Below, piece after piece: positions 25,768-33,852 of a stretch of 35,186 nucleotides of DNA. Positions within the stretch are counted from its first letter, which is position 1, and each line of letters starts with the position of its first letter. Both the position numbers and the translations under genes were made by a program. Where the stretch lies: assembly GCA_018623495.1 (NCBI GenBank), contig JAAZVP010000024.1, forward strand, positions 1 through 35,186, given 5' to 3'. This DNA comes from Halothiobacillus sp. Lineage in GTDB: Bacteria > Pseudomonadota > Gammaproteobacteria > JAAZVP01. The notes below the pieces were generated by a model. It was not told the DNA's origin and ran no database searches. It worked only from the letters and a program-made list of their open reading frames with translations.

Positions 25768-27057
25768 CTACTCCCCCTTCTCCCGCTGGATCGCCCGGTA
25801 ACCGATATCGCTGCGGTAATAGGCATCCTGCCAGCGGATCCTGCCCACGCCGGTGTAGGCCTGCTGCTGGGCTTCGCCCACGGTCTCGCCCAGGCCGGTG
25901 ACGCACAGCACCCGGCCGCCGCTGGTGACCACCTCGCCGCCCCGCTCGGCGGTACCGGCGTGGAAGACCTTGCAGTCCGGCCCGTCGGCCGCGTCCAGGC
26001 CCTCGATCACGTCGCCCTTGCGGTAGCTGCCGGGATAGCCGCCGGCGGCCATCACCACGCCCAGCGCGGCCCGCGGGTCCCAGTCCACGGCCTGGCCATC
26101 CAGGCGTCCTTCGACCCCCGCGTGCAACAGCTCCACCAGGTCCGAGCGCAGGCGCATCATGATGGGCTGGGTCTCGGGATCGCCGAAACGGCAGTTGAAC
26201 TCCAGGACCCTGGGCTGGCCCTCGCCATCCACCATCACCCCGGCATAGAGGAACCCCGTGTAGGCACGGCCGTCGGCGGCCATCCCCGCCACGGTGGGGC
26301 GGATCACCTGGTCCATGATCCGCGCCTCCACCTCGGGGGTGACCACCGGCGCCGGCGAGTAGGCCCCCATGCCCCCGGTGTTGGGCCCGGTATCGCCATC
26401 GTCGCGGGGCTTGTGGTCCTGGGAGGAGGCCATGGGCAGGACATTCTCGCCGTCCACCAGGCAGATGAAGCTGGCCTCCTCGCCCTCCAGGCACTCCTCG
26501 ACCACCACCCGGCTGCCGGCCGAGCCGAAGCGGCCCTCGCCGAGCATGTCCGTGATCGCCGCCTCGGCCTCCTCCAGGCTGGCGGCCACCACCACGCCCT
26601 TGCCCGCGGCCAGGCCATCGGCCTTGATCACGATGGGCGCGCCCTGCTCGCGCACGTAGGCCAACGCCGGGCGCACGTCGGTGAAGGTGGCGTAACGGGC
26701 CGTGGGGATGGAATGGCGCCGCATGAAACCCTTGGAGAAGGTCTTGGAACCCTCCAGCTGGGCGGCCGAGCGGGTCGGGCCCCAGATGGCGAGCCCGGCC
26801 TCGCGGAAGGCATCCACCACGCCGGCCACCAGTGGGGCCTCGGGGCCCACCACCGTCAGGTCCACCCCGTGGTCGCGGGCGAAGGCCACCAGCTCCTCGA
26901 TCGCCTCCACGTCGATGGCCACGTTCTCCAGGCCCGGTTCCCGCGCCGTGCCCGCGTTGCCCGGTGCCACGAACACCTTGTTCGCCCGCGGCGACTGCGC
27001 CAGCTTCCAGGCCAGCGCGTGCTCGCGCCCGCCGGCCCCGATCACCAGGATGTTCAT
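25768..27057 (-). CDS. purD: Phosphoribosylamine-glycine ligase
   Basis: Second step of purine synthesis: joins glycine to phosphoribosylamine with ATP. It has 429 residues, the normal length. ATP-grasp fold: the N-terminal [19 protein letters not shown], then GPEAPLVAG, the nucleotide loop [27 protein letters not shown] and the metal-site [13 protein letters not shown]. The ATG at 27057 is preferred because AGGGG lies seven bases upstream; another ATG two codons earlier (27063) is too close to it. purH, its usual partner, is not upstream. The last codons and stop fall at the edge of a repeat block, so the extreme C-terminus may be repeat-derived. Confidence 0.97.
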   Translation of the reverse strand: MNILVIGAGGREHALAWKLAQSPRANKVFVAPGNAGTAREPGLENVAIDVEAIEELVAFARDHGVDLTVVGPEAPLVAGVVDAFREAGLAIWGPTRSAAQLEGSKTFSKGFMRRHSIPTARYATFTDVRPALAYVREQGAPIVIKADGLAAGKGVVVAASLEEAEAAITDMLGEGRFGSAGSRVVVEECLEGEEASFICLVDGENVLPMASSQDHKPRDDGDTGPNTGGMGAYSPAPVVTPEVEARIMDQVIRPTVAGMAADGRAYTGFLYAGVMVDGEGQPRVLEFNCRFGDPETQPIMMRLRSDLVELLHAGVEGRLDGQAVDWDPRAALGVVMAAGGYPGSYRKGDVIEGLDAADGPDCKVFHAGTAERGGEVVTSGGRVLCVTGLGETVGEAQQQAYTGVGRIRWQDAYYRSDIGYRAIQREKGE

Positions 27058-27287
27058 CCGCATTCCCCTCTCGACTGGTTGGCGACCCGCCCCGCGCTCG
27101 AACCGGGACAGCCCTGCATTGCCCGGGATGATAATTTTTCGGCGCCGGAAATGCATGCCGGCCCGGGAGACTGGTCGCCGGCGACACCACCGGGTAGAAT
27201 GATCGTTCCACTCCGCGAGGTCTCCCTTCCTCCCGCGGCGATTGGCCGGCCCGGCCGGCCCCTTTTCGCGCCTGCCCGTACCCCCGG

Positions 27288-27327
27288 ACACACGAAAGGC
27301 CACCGCGAGGGGTGGCCTTTCGTGTGT
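27288..27327. terminator. Strong bidirectional hairpin, copy 1
   Basis: A perfect 17-bp stem (27288-27304 with 27311-27327) and a 6-nt loop. The core GAAAGGCCACC/GGTGGCCTTTC is identical to the hairpin beside tRNA-Arg. It could terminate RNA from either side, although the T-runs are short. Confidence 0.6.
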
Positions 27328-27545
27328 ATATGCCGCCGCGCCCGAGAGGATGGATCGCGGCCGTCCCTGGCCGCGACCCTCCGGGCGTCGTCGCCAGGCG
27401 ACGACGTCCCGATCCGCCCTCCTGCCGATCGGTCGAACCTCTCGGCCCCAGGACGCCAAGCCACTCATCGCTCCGAGCCCGTTCGCCGACACGGGCCGCA
27501 ACCGCACAGCGGACGCGAGGCCCGAACCAGGGCCTTCGGACTCCC

Positions 27546-27589
27546 ATTCACACGAAAGGCCACCGCGATGGGTGGCCTTTCGTGTGAAT
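27546..27589 (-). terminator. Hairpin terminator after tRNA-Arg, copy 2
   Basis: A perfect 19-bp stem (27546-27564 with 27571-27589) and a 6-nt loop begin 1 bp after the tRNA-Arg 3' end on the minus strand. The core GGCCACC/GGTGGCC followed by TTTC suits a tRNA terminator. Confidence 0.7.
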
Positions 27590-27590
27590 A

Positions 27591-27667
27591 TGGCGCGCCC
27601 GAGAGGATTCGAACCTCTGACTTCCACCTCCGGAGGGTGGCGCTCTATCCAGCTGAGCTACGGGCGC
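27591..27667 (-). tRNA. tRNA-Arg (anticodon CCG)
   Basis: A complete 77-nt cloverleaf on the minus strand with acceptor stem GCGCCCG/CGGGCGC. The D-arm is TAGCTCAGCTGGATAGAGC, the anticodon loop CTCCGGA (anticodon CCG, reading CGG), and the T-loop TTCGAAT. The 3' GCCA is encoded. Confidence 0.97.
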
Positions 27668-27702
27668 CTTGTGTCGACCGTGCGAACCGATCGAGGCGCA
27701 GG

Positions 27703-27708
27703 ATTATA
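27703..27708 (-). promoter_or_regulatory. -10 box of the tRNA-Arg promoter
   Basis: A perfect TATAAT on the minus strand, 35 bp before the mature tRNA 5' end. No good -35 is seen 16-18 bp upstream (the best is TGGAAT), so the promoter may rely on upstream or activator contacts. Confidence 0.55.
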
Positions 27709-27773
27709 ACCCGCAAGCGACCACGATTCCATCCCCCGAGCGGCAGCGCAAAACCCTTGACGCCGCAATGGCC

Positions 27774-27802
27774 TTCAACCATTGACGCCGCACATCTATA
27801 AT
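27774..27802 (+). promoter_or_regulatory. Promoter of the triheme cytochrome gene
   Basis: TTCAAC (27774-27779), a 17-bp spacer and a perfect TATAAT (27797-27802). The -35 lies inside an inverted repeat CAATGG/CCATTG (27766-27784). It is also flanked by two direct copies of TTGACGCCGCA (27757-27767, 27782-27792). These repeats could be an operator, with no regulator identified. Confidence 0.6.
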
Positions 27803-27866
27803 AGCCCGGTATTCCCGTCGCCCACCCGGGCCATAACAATTAGCAAACCCCATCGAGGAGACCGTT

Positions 27867-28988
27867 ATGGGAGACCACCAGGCCCCCAAGACCGATCCAA
27901 TTTCCAAGCTCGCGGCGCTGCTCGGCGGCGTGGCCCTGCTGATCACCCTCGGCTATTTCGCCGTTTCCTTCCAGGCCACGATCAAGAAGAACACACTGCC
28001 TGACGAGGTCGCCACCAACCCCAAGGCACCGGAAGCCGAGACCGAGCAGGCCGCGGCCGAAGCGGTCACCCAGACGGCCTCCGCCGAGCCGGCGGCAGAG
28101 ACCGGGGCGGCACCCGCCGCCGAAGAGAGCGCCAGCGGCGGCGCCACCGCCGCCAAGGGCGCCGACCTGTACGCCACCAGCTGCACCAGCTGCCACGGCG
28201 CCGAAGGCCAGGGCCAGGGCATGTTTCCCAAGGTCGCCGGTCTCCCGCACGACGAGATCGTGAGCAAGCTCGAGGCCTACCGCGCCGGCGAGCAGGTGGG
28301 TCCGCAGACCGCCATGATGGCACCCAACGCCGCCAACCTCTCCGACGAGGACATCGAGAGCCTGGCGCTGCACCTCGCGGGTGACGGCGGCTCCGGCGGC
28401 GCGGCCGAGCCGGCCGCGGCGGCAAGCGCCGGCGGTGGCGATGCCCAGGCGGGTGCCGACCTGTATGCCTCCAGCTGCGCCAGCTGCCACGGCGCCGACG
28501 GCCAGGGCCAGGGCACCTTCCCCAAGGTCGCCGGCCTGGCCCACTCCGAGATCGTGAGCAAGCTCGAGGCCTACCGCGCGGGTGAGCAGGTCGGTCCGCA
28601 GACCGCGCTGATGGCGCCCAACGCGGCCAACCTCTCCGATGCCGACATCGCCAACCTCGCCGCCCATCTCTCCGGTGGCAATGGCGGTGGCAAGGCCGCC
28701 GCGGATGACGGCGCGTCCGCCGACGCGGCCGCGGCCCCGGCCGGCAACGTGTCCGCCGGCAAGGACATGTTCACCGCCAAGTGCGCCAGCTGCCACGGCA
28801 TGCAGGGCGCCGGCCAGGGCATGTTCCCCGCCGTCGCCGGGCTGTCCGCGGCCGACGCCGCCGGCAAGCTCGAGGCCTACCGCGCCGGCGAGCAGGTGGG
28901 CCCGCAGACGGCGATGATGGCCCCCAACGCCGCCAGCCTCTCCGACGAGGACATCGCCGACCTAGCGGCCTTCATCGGCCAGCTCTGA
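27867..28988 (+). CDS. Membrane-anchored triheme cytochrome c with three tandem domains
   Basis: 373 residues. One N-terminal membrane helix (about 18-36) and an Ala/Glu-rich linker precede three class I cytochrome c domains with heme sites C106-H110, C204-H208 and C306-H310. Each has a likely axial Met in an MAPNA motif. The domains are nearly identical, including KLEAYRAGEQVGPQTA, so they arose by internal triplication. There is no cleavable signal; the helix should anchor the hemes on the periplasmic side. It likely relays electrons to a terminal oxidase or other acceptor, but the partner is not encoded nearby. GAGGAG precedes the ATG at 27867. The gene stands alone between its own promoter and terminator. 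Confidence 0.92.
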   Translation: MGDHQAPKTDPISKLAALLGGVALLITLGYFAVSFQATIKKNTLPDEVATNPKAPEAETEQAAAEAVTQTASAEPAAETGAAPAAEESASGGATAAKGADLYATSCTSCHGAEGQGQGMFPKVAGLPHDEIVSKLEAYRAGEQVGPQTAMMAPNAANLSDEDIESLALHLAGDGGSGGAAEPAAAASAGGGDAQAGADLYASSCASCHGADGQGQGTFPKVAGLAHSEIVSKLEAYRAGEQVGPQTALMAPNAANLSDADIANLAAHLSGGNGGGKAAADDGASADAAAAPAGNVSAGKDMFTAKCASCHGMQGAGQGMFPAVAGLSAADAAGKLEAYRAGEQVGPQTAMMAPNAASLSDEDIADLAAFIGQL

Positions 28989-29017
28989 TCCCGGACCCCG
29001 CCCCGGGACCGAACAAG

Positions 29018-29045
29018 GCCGCCGGCACCCCCGGCGGCTTTTTTT
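29018..29045 (+). terminator. Rho-independent terminator of the cytochrome gene
   Basis: An 8-bp GC stem (GCCGCCGG, 29018-29025, with CCGGCGGC, 29031-29038), a 5-nt loop, then seven T. It lies 30 bp after the cytochrome stop codon. The rest of the gap up to 29213 shows no gene. Confidence 0.93.
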
Positions 29046-29213
29046 GTGCGCCTCCAGCAGGATCGCCCGGGGTTCCTCGAACACCCGGTGACCTCGAGCC
29101 GAGCCGTTGCGGCTGCGGCGATCCGGGAATCGCACGGTTGACCGGGCCGGGCCCGCCGCGCGCTGGAGGCCCTCGCTGCCCGGGGCCGTGGCATCGCCTT
29201 TCCGGCCGCTTGT

Positions 29214-30707
29214 TCAGCGGTAGAGCCGGTCGAGGCTGCGGTAATTGATGGCCTCGGCCAGGTGTGCGCTGCCGATGGCCTCGGCGCCCTCCAGGTCGGC
29301 CACCGTGCGGGCCAGGCGCAGGATGCGGTCGCGGGCCCGGGCCGACAGGCCCAGCCGGCCGATGGCCGCCTCCAGCAGGTCGGCCTCGGCCCGCCCCAGG
29401 CGACAGTGGCGATCCAGGTCGGCCGGACCGAGGTGGGCATTGGGCCGGCCCTGGCGGGCCAGCTGGCGCTCGCGGGCGGCAACGGTCCGCTCGCGCACCG
29501 CGGCCGAGGACTCGCCGGGCACGGCCCGGTCGGCGCGCAGGTCCTCGCGGGCCACCGGCGGCACCTCCACCTGGATGTCGATGCGGTCGAGCAGCGGACC
29601 GGAGACCCGGCTGCGGTAGCGCTGGGCACGCCGCTCGTCTCCCCCGGCGCCGTCGGGGCTGGGGTTCATGGCCGCCACCAGCTGGAAGCGCGCCGGGAAC
29701 TCGGCCTGGCGGGCCGCCCTGGAGATGGTGATCCGGCCGGTCTCCAGGGGTTCGCGCAGCACCTCCAGGGCACGGCGCTCGAACTCGGGCAACTCGTCGA
29801 GAAACAGCACGCCCCGGTGCGCCAGGCTGATCTCGCCGGGGCGCGGATGGGAACCGCCGCCCACCAGCGCGGTGCCGGATACCGAGTGATGGGGGGCACG
29901 AAACGGCGGCCACGGGCTCCAGGCCCGGTCGCCCTCGGCCCCGGCGACCAGCGAGCGGACCATGGCCACCTCCAGGGCCTCTGCCTCGGTGAGCGGCGGC
30001 AGGATGCCCGGCAGGCGGCTGGCGAGCATGCTCTTGCCCGTCCCGGGCTCGCCTACCATCAGCAGGTTGTGGCCCCCGGCCGCGGCCACCTCCAGCGCCC
30101 GGCGGGCCTGGTGCTGGCCGCGCACCTCGGCCAGGTCGCCCACGGGATCGGCCGCCGCGGCGTCGAAGGGCTCGGCCGCCGCGGGTTGCAGCACGGATTC
30201 GCCAGCCAGGTGGGCGACCGCCTCGACGAGCGATTCCGGGGCGAGGACGTCCAGGCCGTCGAGGCGGGCCGCCTGGCCGGCATTGGCCGGCGGGGCCACC
30301 AGCGTGGCCCCGGCATCGCGGGCCGCTACCGCGGCGGGCAGGACGCCGGGCACCGGGCGTACCCGGCCGTCCAGGGCGAGCTCGCCGAGGAATTCGTGGC
30401 CCGCGAGCGCGGCCGGGTCGAGCTGGCCGGTGGCGGCCAGCACCCCCAGGGCGATGGGCAGGTCGAAGCGGCCGCCCTCCTTGGGCAGGTCGGCGGGGGC
30501 GAGGTTGACGGTGACGCGCCGTGGCGGGAACTCGAAGCGGGCATTGAGGATGGCGGAGCGCACGCGGTCGCGGCTCTCGCGCACGGCGGCCTCCGGCAGG
30601 CCGACGATGGAAAAGGCGGGCAGGCCGCCCGAGGCATGCACCTCCACCTGCACGGGCGGTGCGTCGACGCCGCTCTGGGCGCGGCTGGTGACATTGGCCA
30701 GCGACAT
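29214..30707 (-). CDS. comM: ComM/YifB-family AAA+ ATPase (Mg-chelatase-like)
   Basis: 497 residues. An N-terminal Lon-protease-like domain (VEVHASGGLPAFSIVGLPEAAVRESRDRVRSA) precedes a Mg-chelatase AAA+ module with Walker A GEPGTGKSM and Walker B GVLFLDELPEF. The FRAPHHSVS and SGPLLDRIDI motifs and the C-terminal YifB domain follow. ComM is a hexameric helicase that promotes branch migration during natural transformation in gammaproteobacteria. The cysteines found between AAMNPSP and RYRSR in many relatives are missing, and that loop is short. The ATG at 30707 has AGGGGAAG upstream. It is 50 bp after ubiK on the same strand, probably one operon. Confidence 0.93.
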   Translation of the reverse strand: MSLANVTSRAQSGVDAPPVQVEVHASGGLPAFSIVGLPEAAVRESRDRVRSAILNARFEFPPRRVTVNLAPADLPKEGGRFDLPIALGVLAATGQLDPAALAGHEFLGELALDGRVRPVPGVLPAAVAARDAGATLVAPPANAGQAARLDGLDVLAPESLVEAVAHLAGESVLQPAAAEPFDAAAADPVGDLAEVRGQHQARRALEVAAAGGHNLLMVGEPGTGKSMLASRLPGILPPLTEAEALEVAMVRSLVAGAEGDRAWSPWPPFRAPHHSVSGTALVGGGSHPRPGEISLAHRGVLFLDELPEFERRALEVLREPLETGRITISRAARQAEFPARFQLVAAMNPSPDGAGGDERRAQRYRSRVSGPLLDRIDIQVEVPPVAREDLRADRAVPGESSAAVRERTVAARERQLARQGRPNAHLGPADLDRHCRLGRAEADLLEAAIGRLGLSARARDRILRLARTVADLEGAEAIGSAHLAEAINYRSLDRLYR

Positions 30708-30757
30708 GAGGCTTCCCTTCCCCCGGTGGTTTCTGACGGGCTGCGCCCCGTTGGTGG

Positions 30758-31021
30758 TCAGTGGTCCGCGGTACGCTCCGCGTCCCTGCCTTCCAGCTCG
30801 GCCACCCGCTTTTCCAGGGCCTCGAGCCGCTCGCGGGTGCGCCTGAGCACCGCTGCCTGGACGTCGAATTCCTCGCGGGTGACCAGGTCCATCCGCTGAA
30901 AGGCGTTCTGCAGGCTGATCTGGACCTGGCGGTCGATGTCCTGCTTGAGTTCCTGCATGCCCTCGGGCAGCGCCTCGCTGATGCGCCGGGCCATGTCGTC
31001 GAGTACCTGGGGCTTGATCAT
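30758..31021 (-). CDS. ubiK: Ubiquinone biosynthesis accessory factor UbiK (BMFP domain)
   Basis: 87 residues. An amphipathic N-terminal half (VLDDMARRISEALPEGMQELKQDIDRQVQ) is followed by the conserved MDLVTREEFDVQAAVL and a C-terminal coiled coil (RTRERLEALEKRVAELEGRD). UbiK assists UbiJ in organising the soluble ubiquinone-synthesis complex under aerobic conditions. The ATG at 31021 has GGAAGGA just upstream. It is followed by comM and is divergent from the nitrogen operon, a common gammaproteobacterial arrangement. Confidence 0.93.
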   Translation of the reverse strand: MIKPQVLDDMARRISEALPEGMQELKQDIDRQVQISLQNAFQRMDLVTREEFDVQAAVLRRTRERLEALEKRVAELEGRDAERTADH

Positions 31022-31081
31022 CGTCCTTCCTCGCTCGGTTTCCCGTTGCCCCGAGTGTATCGGATTTTGCCGCAGACCCGC

Positions 31082-31098
31082 TGCACCACCACGGCGCA
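31082..31098 (+). promoter_or_regulatory. NtrC-like binding site 1 (porin-glnK-amtB operon)
   Basis: TGCACC-N5-GGCGCA, one mismatch from the palindromic NtrC consensus TGCACC-N5-GGTGCA. It is centred near -143 relative to the predicted sigma-54 start. Its distance to site 2 is 32 bp, about three helical turns. Confidence 0.7.
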
Positions 31099-31114
31099 CC
31101 ACCGTGGACGCCAG

Positions 31115-31129
31115 GCACCAACACGGCGC
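31115..31129 (+). promoter_or_regulatory. NtrC-like binding site 2 (porin-glnK-amtB operon)
   Basis: GCACC-N5-GGCGC, the same one-base deviation as site 1, centred near -111. With site 1 it mimics the paired enhancer of enterobacterial glnA. Confidence 0.65.
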
Positions 31130-31206
31130 GGCACGCCCAGCCCCCGGCCCACCACGGGCCCCTCGAAAAAACCCTATCCCGTTGTTTTAGCGACCATTTT
31201 CCAGAA

Positions 31207-31222
31207 TGGCACGGAGCCTGCA
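31207..31222 (+). promoter_or_regulatory. Sigma-54 promoter of the porin-glnK-amtB operon
   Basis: TGGCACGGAGCCTGCA fits the -24/-12 consensus TGGCACG-N4-TTGCA with a single mismatch and correct GG-to-GC spacing. Transcription should begin near 31233, about 30 bp before the porin ATG. Confidence 0.88.
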
Positions 31223-31264
31223 ATCAGGGCGGCGAACCCCATCGCTCATTCACGGAGCACGACC

Positions 31265-32282
<1,018 letters not shown>

Positions 32283-32306
32283 GCCGCAGCACAAAGAGGT
32301 AACCCC

Positions 32307-33554
32307 ATGGAAAGCCCAATCATTCAACTGTCCTATGCACTGGATACCTTCTATTTCCTGGTATCCGGCGCCCTGGTGATGTGGATGGCCGCCGGCTTCA
32401 CGATGCTCGAATCGGGGCTGGTGCGGTCCAAGAACACCACCGAGATACTTACCAAGAACGTCGCCCTCTACGCGATCGCCTGCGTGATGTACATGTTCGT
32501 CGGCTACAACATCATGTACGGCGGCTCCGACAGCGGCCTGATCCCGTCCGTCAGCTTCCTGCTGGGCGGTGACAACAGCGTCGCGGACGTCGTGGGCAGC
32601 GGCGGGGACATCTACTACTCCAACCTGTCCGACTTCTTCTTCCAGGTCGTGTTCGTGGCCACCGCCATGTCCGTGGTCTCCGGCGCGGTCGCCGAGCGGA
32701 TGAAGCTGTGGGCCTTCCTGGTCTTCGCCGTGGTCCTCACCGGCTTCATCTACCCCGTCCAGGGCTTCTGGAAGTGGGGCGGCGGCTTCCTCGACCAGAT
32801 GGGCTTCCAGGACTTCGCCGGCTCCGGCGTGGTGCACATGACCGGTGCCGCCGCGGCCCTGGCCGGTGTCCTGCTGCTCGGCGCACGCAAGGGCAAGTAC
32901 GGCCCCAACGGCGAGGTGCACGCCATCCCGGGTGCCAACATGCCGCTCGCCGCACTGGGCATGTTCATCCTCTGGCTCGGCTGGTTCGGCTTCAACGGCG
33001 GCTCGGAGCTGATGATCTCCAACATCGACGAGGCCAACGCCGTGGCCAAGGTGTTCGTCAACACCAACATGGCGGCCGCCGGTGGCCTGATCGCCGCGCT
33101 GATCACCGCCAAGCTGATGTTCGGCAAGGCCGACCTGACCATGACCATCAACGGCGCGCTCGCGGGCCTGGTGGCCATCACCGCCGAGCCCCTGGCCCCC
33201 TCCCCCGGCTGGGCCACCCTGATCGGTGCCGTGGGCGGCGTGATCGTGGTCCTCTCCGTGATCGGCCTGGACAAGCTCCGGATCGACGATCCCGTGGGCG
33301 CCATCTCCGTGCACGGCGTGGTCGGCATCTGGGGCCTGCTGGCCGTCCCGTTCAACAACCCCGACGCCGGCTTCGTCACCCAGGTCATCGGTGCGATCGT
33401 GATCTTCGCCTGGGTCTTCATCGCCTCCTTCATCGTCTGGATGATCCTCAAGAAGACCATGGGCATCCGGGTCTCCGAGGAAGACGAGTACGAGGGCGTG
33501 GACTTGGTGGAGTGCGGCATGGAGGCCTACCCCGAGTTCGGCTCGCAGAAGTAA
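32307..33554 (+). CDS. amtB: Ammonium transporter (glnK-linked AmtB)
   Basis: 415 residues with 11 membrane segments; an ammonium channel of the inner membrane. The twin-histidine pore motifs are in GSGVVHMTGAAAAL and ISVHGVVGIWGLLA. Conserved segments include AAGFTMLESGLVRSKNT, VVSGAVAERMK and LGWFGFNGGSEL. The cytoplasmic tail (GIRVSEEDEYEGVDLVECG) matches the GlnK-interacting tail of the family. There is no long signal peptide. An AAAGAGG site precedes the ATG at 32307. It is the last gene of the porin-glnK-amtB operon, with a terminator downstream. Confidence 0.97.
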   Translation: MESPIIQLSYALDTFYFLVSGALVMWMAAGFTMLESGLVRSKNTTEILTKNVALYAIACVMYMFVGYNIMYGGSDSGLIPSVSFLLGGDNSVADVVGSGGDIYYSNLSDFFFQVVFVATAMSVVSGAVAERMKLWAFLVFAVVLTGFIYPVQGFWKWGGGFLDQMGFQDFAGSGVVHMTGAAAALAGVLLLGARKGKYGPNGEVHAIPGANMPLAALGMFILWLGWFGFNGGSELMISNIDEANAVAKVFVNTNMAAAGGLIAALITAKLMFGKADLTMTINGALAGLVAITAEPLAPSPGWATLIGAVGGVIVVLSVIGLDKLRIDDPVGAISVHGVVGIWGLLAVPFNNPDAGFVTQVIGAIVIFAWVFIASFIVWMILKKTMGIRVSEEDEYEGVDLVECGMEAYPEFGSQK

Positions 33555-33579
33555 CCCGAGCGTCATCTCCTGGAAGGCA

Positions 33580-33601
33580 AGCGGGCTCCGGCCCGCTTTT
33601 T
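33580..33601 (+). terminator. Rho-independent terminator after amtB
   Basis: A 7-bp stem, AGCGGGC (33580-33586) with GCCCGCT (33591-33597), and loop TCCG are followed by T residues. It separates the glnK-amtB unit from the second amt gene. Confidence 0.92.
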
Positions 33602-33714
33602 CCGTCATGGGGTCGCGCAAGGGCAAGAAACGCCCCCCTGTGGCCGCTCCCCCCGCCCGCTCCCGCGCCGGTCAGCTCCCCTCCTCGCAACACGCGATCC
33701 CCGGCCCCGGCAAC

Positions 33715-33729
33715 GCCCCATCCTGGTGC
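33715..33729 (+). promoter_or_regulatory. NtrC-like binding site 1 (second amt gene)
   Basis: GCCCC-N5-GGTGC, one mismatch to the consensus core GCACC-N5-GGTGC, centred near -109 relative to the predicted start and 31 bp from site 2. Confidence 0.55.
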
Positions 33730-33744
33730 CCGCCCGCCGGGCCC

Positions 33745-33761
33745 TGCACCGCATCCGTGCA
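33745..33761 (+). promoter_or_regulatory. NtrC-like binding site 2 (second amt gene)
   Basis: TGCACC-N5-CGTGCA, a single mismatch to TGCACC-N5-GGTGCA, centred near -78 relative to the predicted start. Confidence 0.65.
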
Positions 33762-33804
33762 CGACCGGACCCGGAATGGGCGGATCCACCGCCCGAACAC
33801 CGCC

Positions 33805-33820
33805 TGGCCCGCATCCTGCA
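33805..33820 (+). promoter_or_regulatory. Sigma-54 promoter of the second amt gene
   Basis: TGGCCCGCATCCTGCA matches TGGCACG-N4-TTGCA with two mismatches and the correct -24/-12 spacing. Transcription should begin near 33831, about 22 bp before the ATG. Confidence 0.75.
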
Positions 33821-33852
33821 TCGGCATGCACCAAATCGTTTCGGGAGACCCC

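Larger units (their letters stand above)
27058..27590. other. 533-bp intergenic region with twin hairpins and repeat remnants
   Basis: No gene. From left to right it holds the purD upstream region; a TAGAAT hexamer at 27195-27200 that could start a short plus-strand RNA ending at hairpin 1; hairpin 1 (27288-27327); a 14-bp copy of the tRNA-Arg 3' end just after it; two more inverted repeats (one TCGCGGCC/GGCCGCGA near 27354-27375, one CGTCGTCGC/GCGACGACG near 27388-27408); and hairpin 2 next to tRNA-Arg. Confidence 0.6.

Noticed and set aside
27242-27709. Open frames across the twin hairpins and tRNA-Arg
   Set aside because: They translate the tRNA and hairpin repeats, with RGFEPLTSTSGG typical of antisense tRNA; no coding signal.
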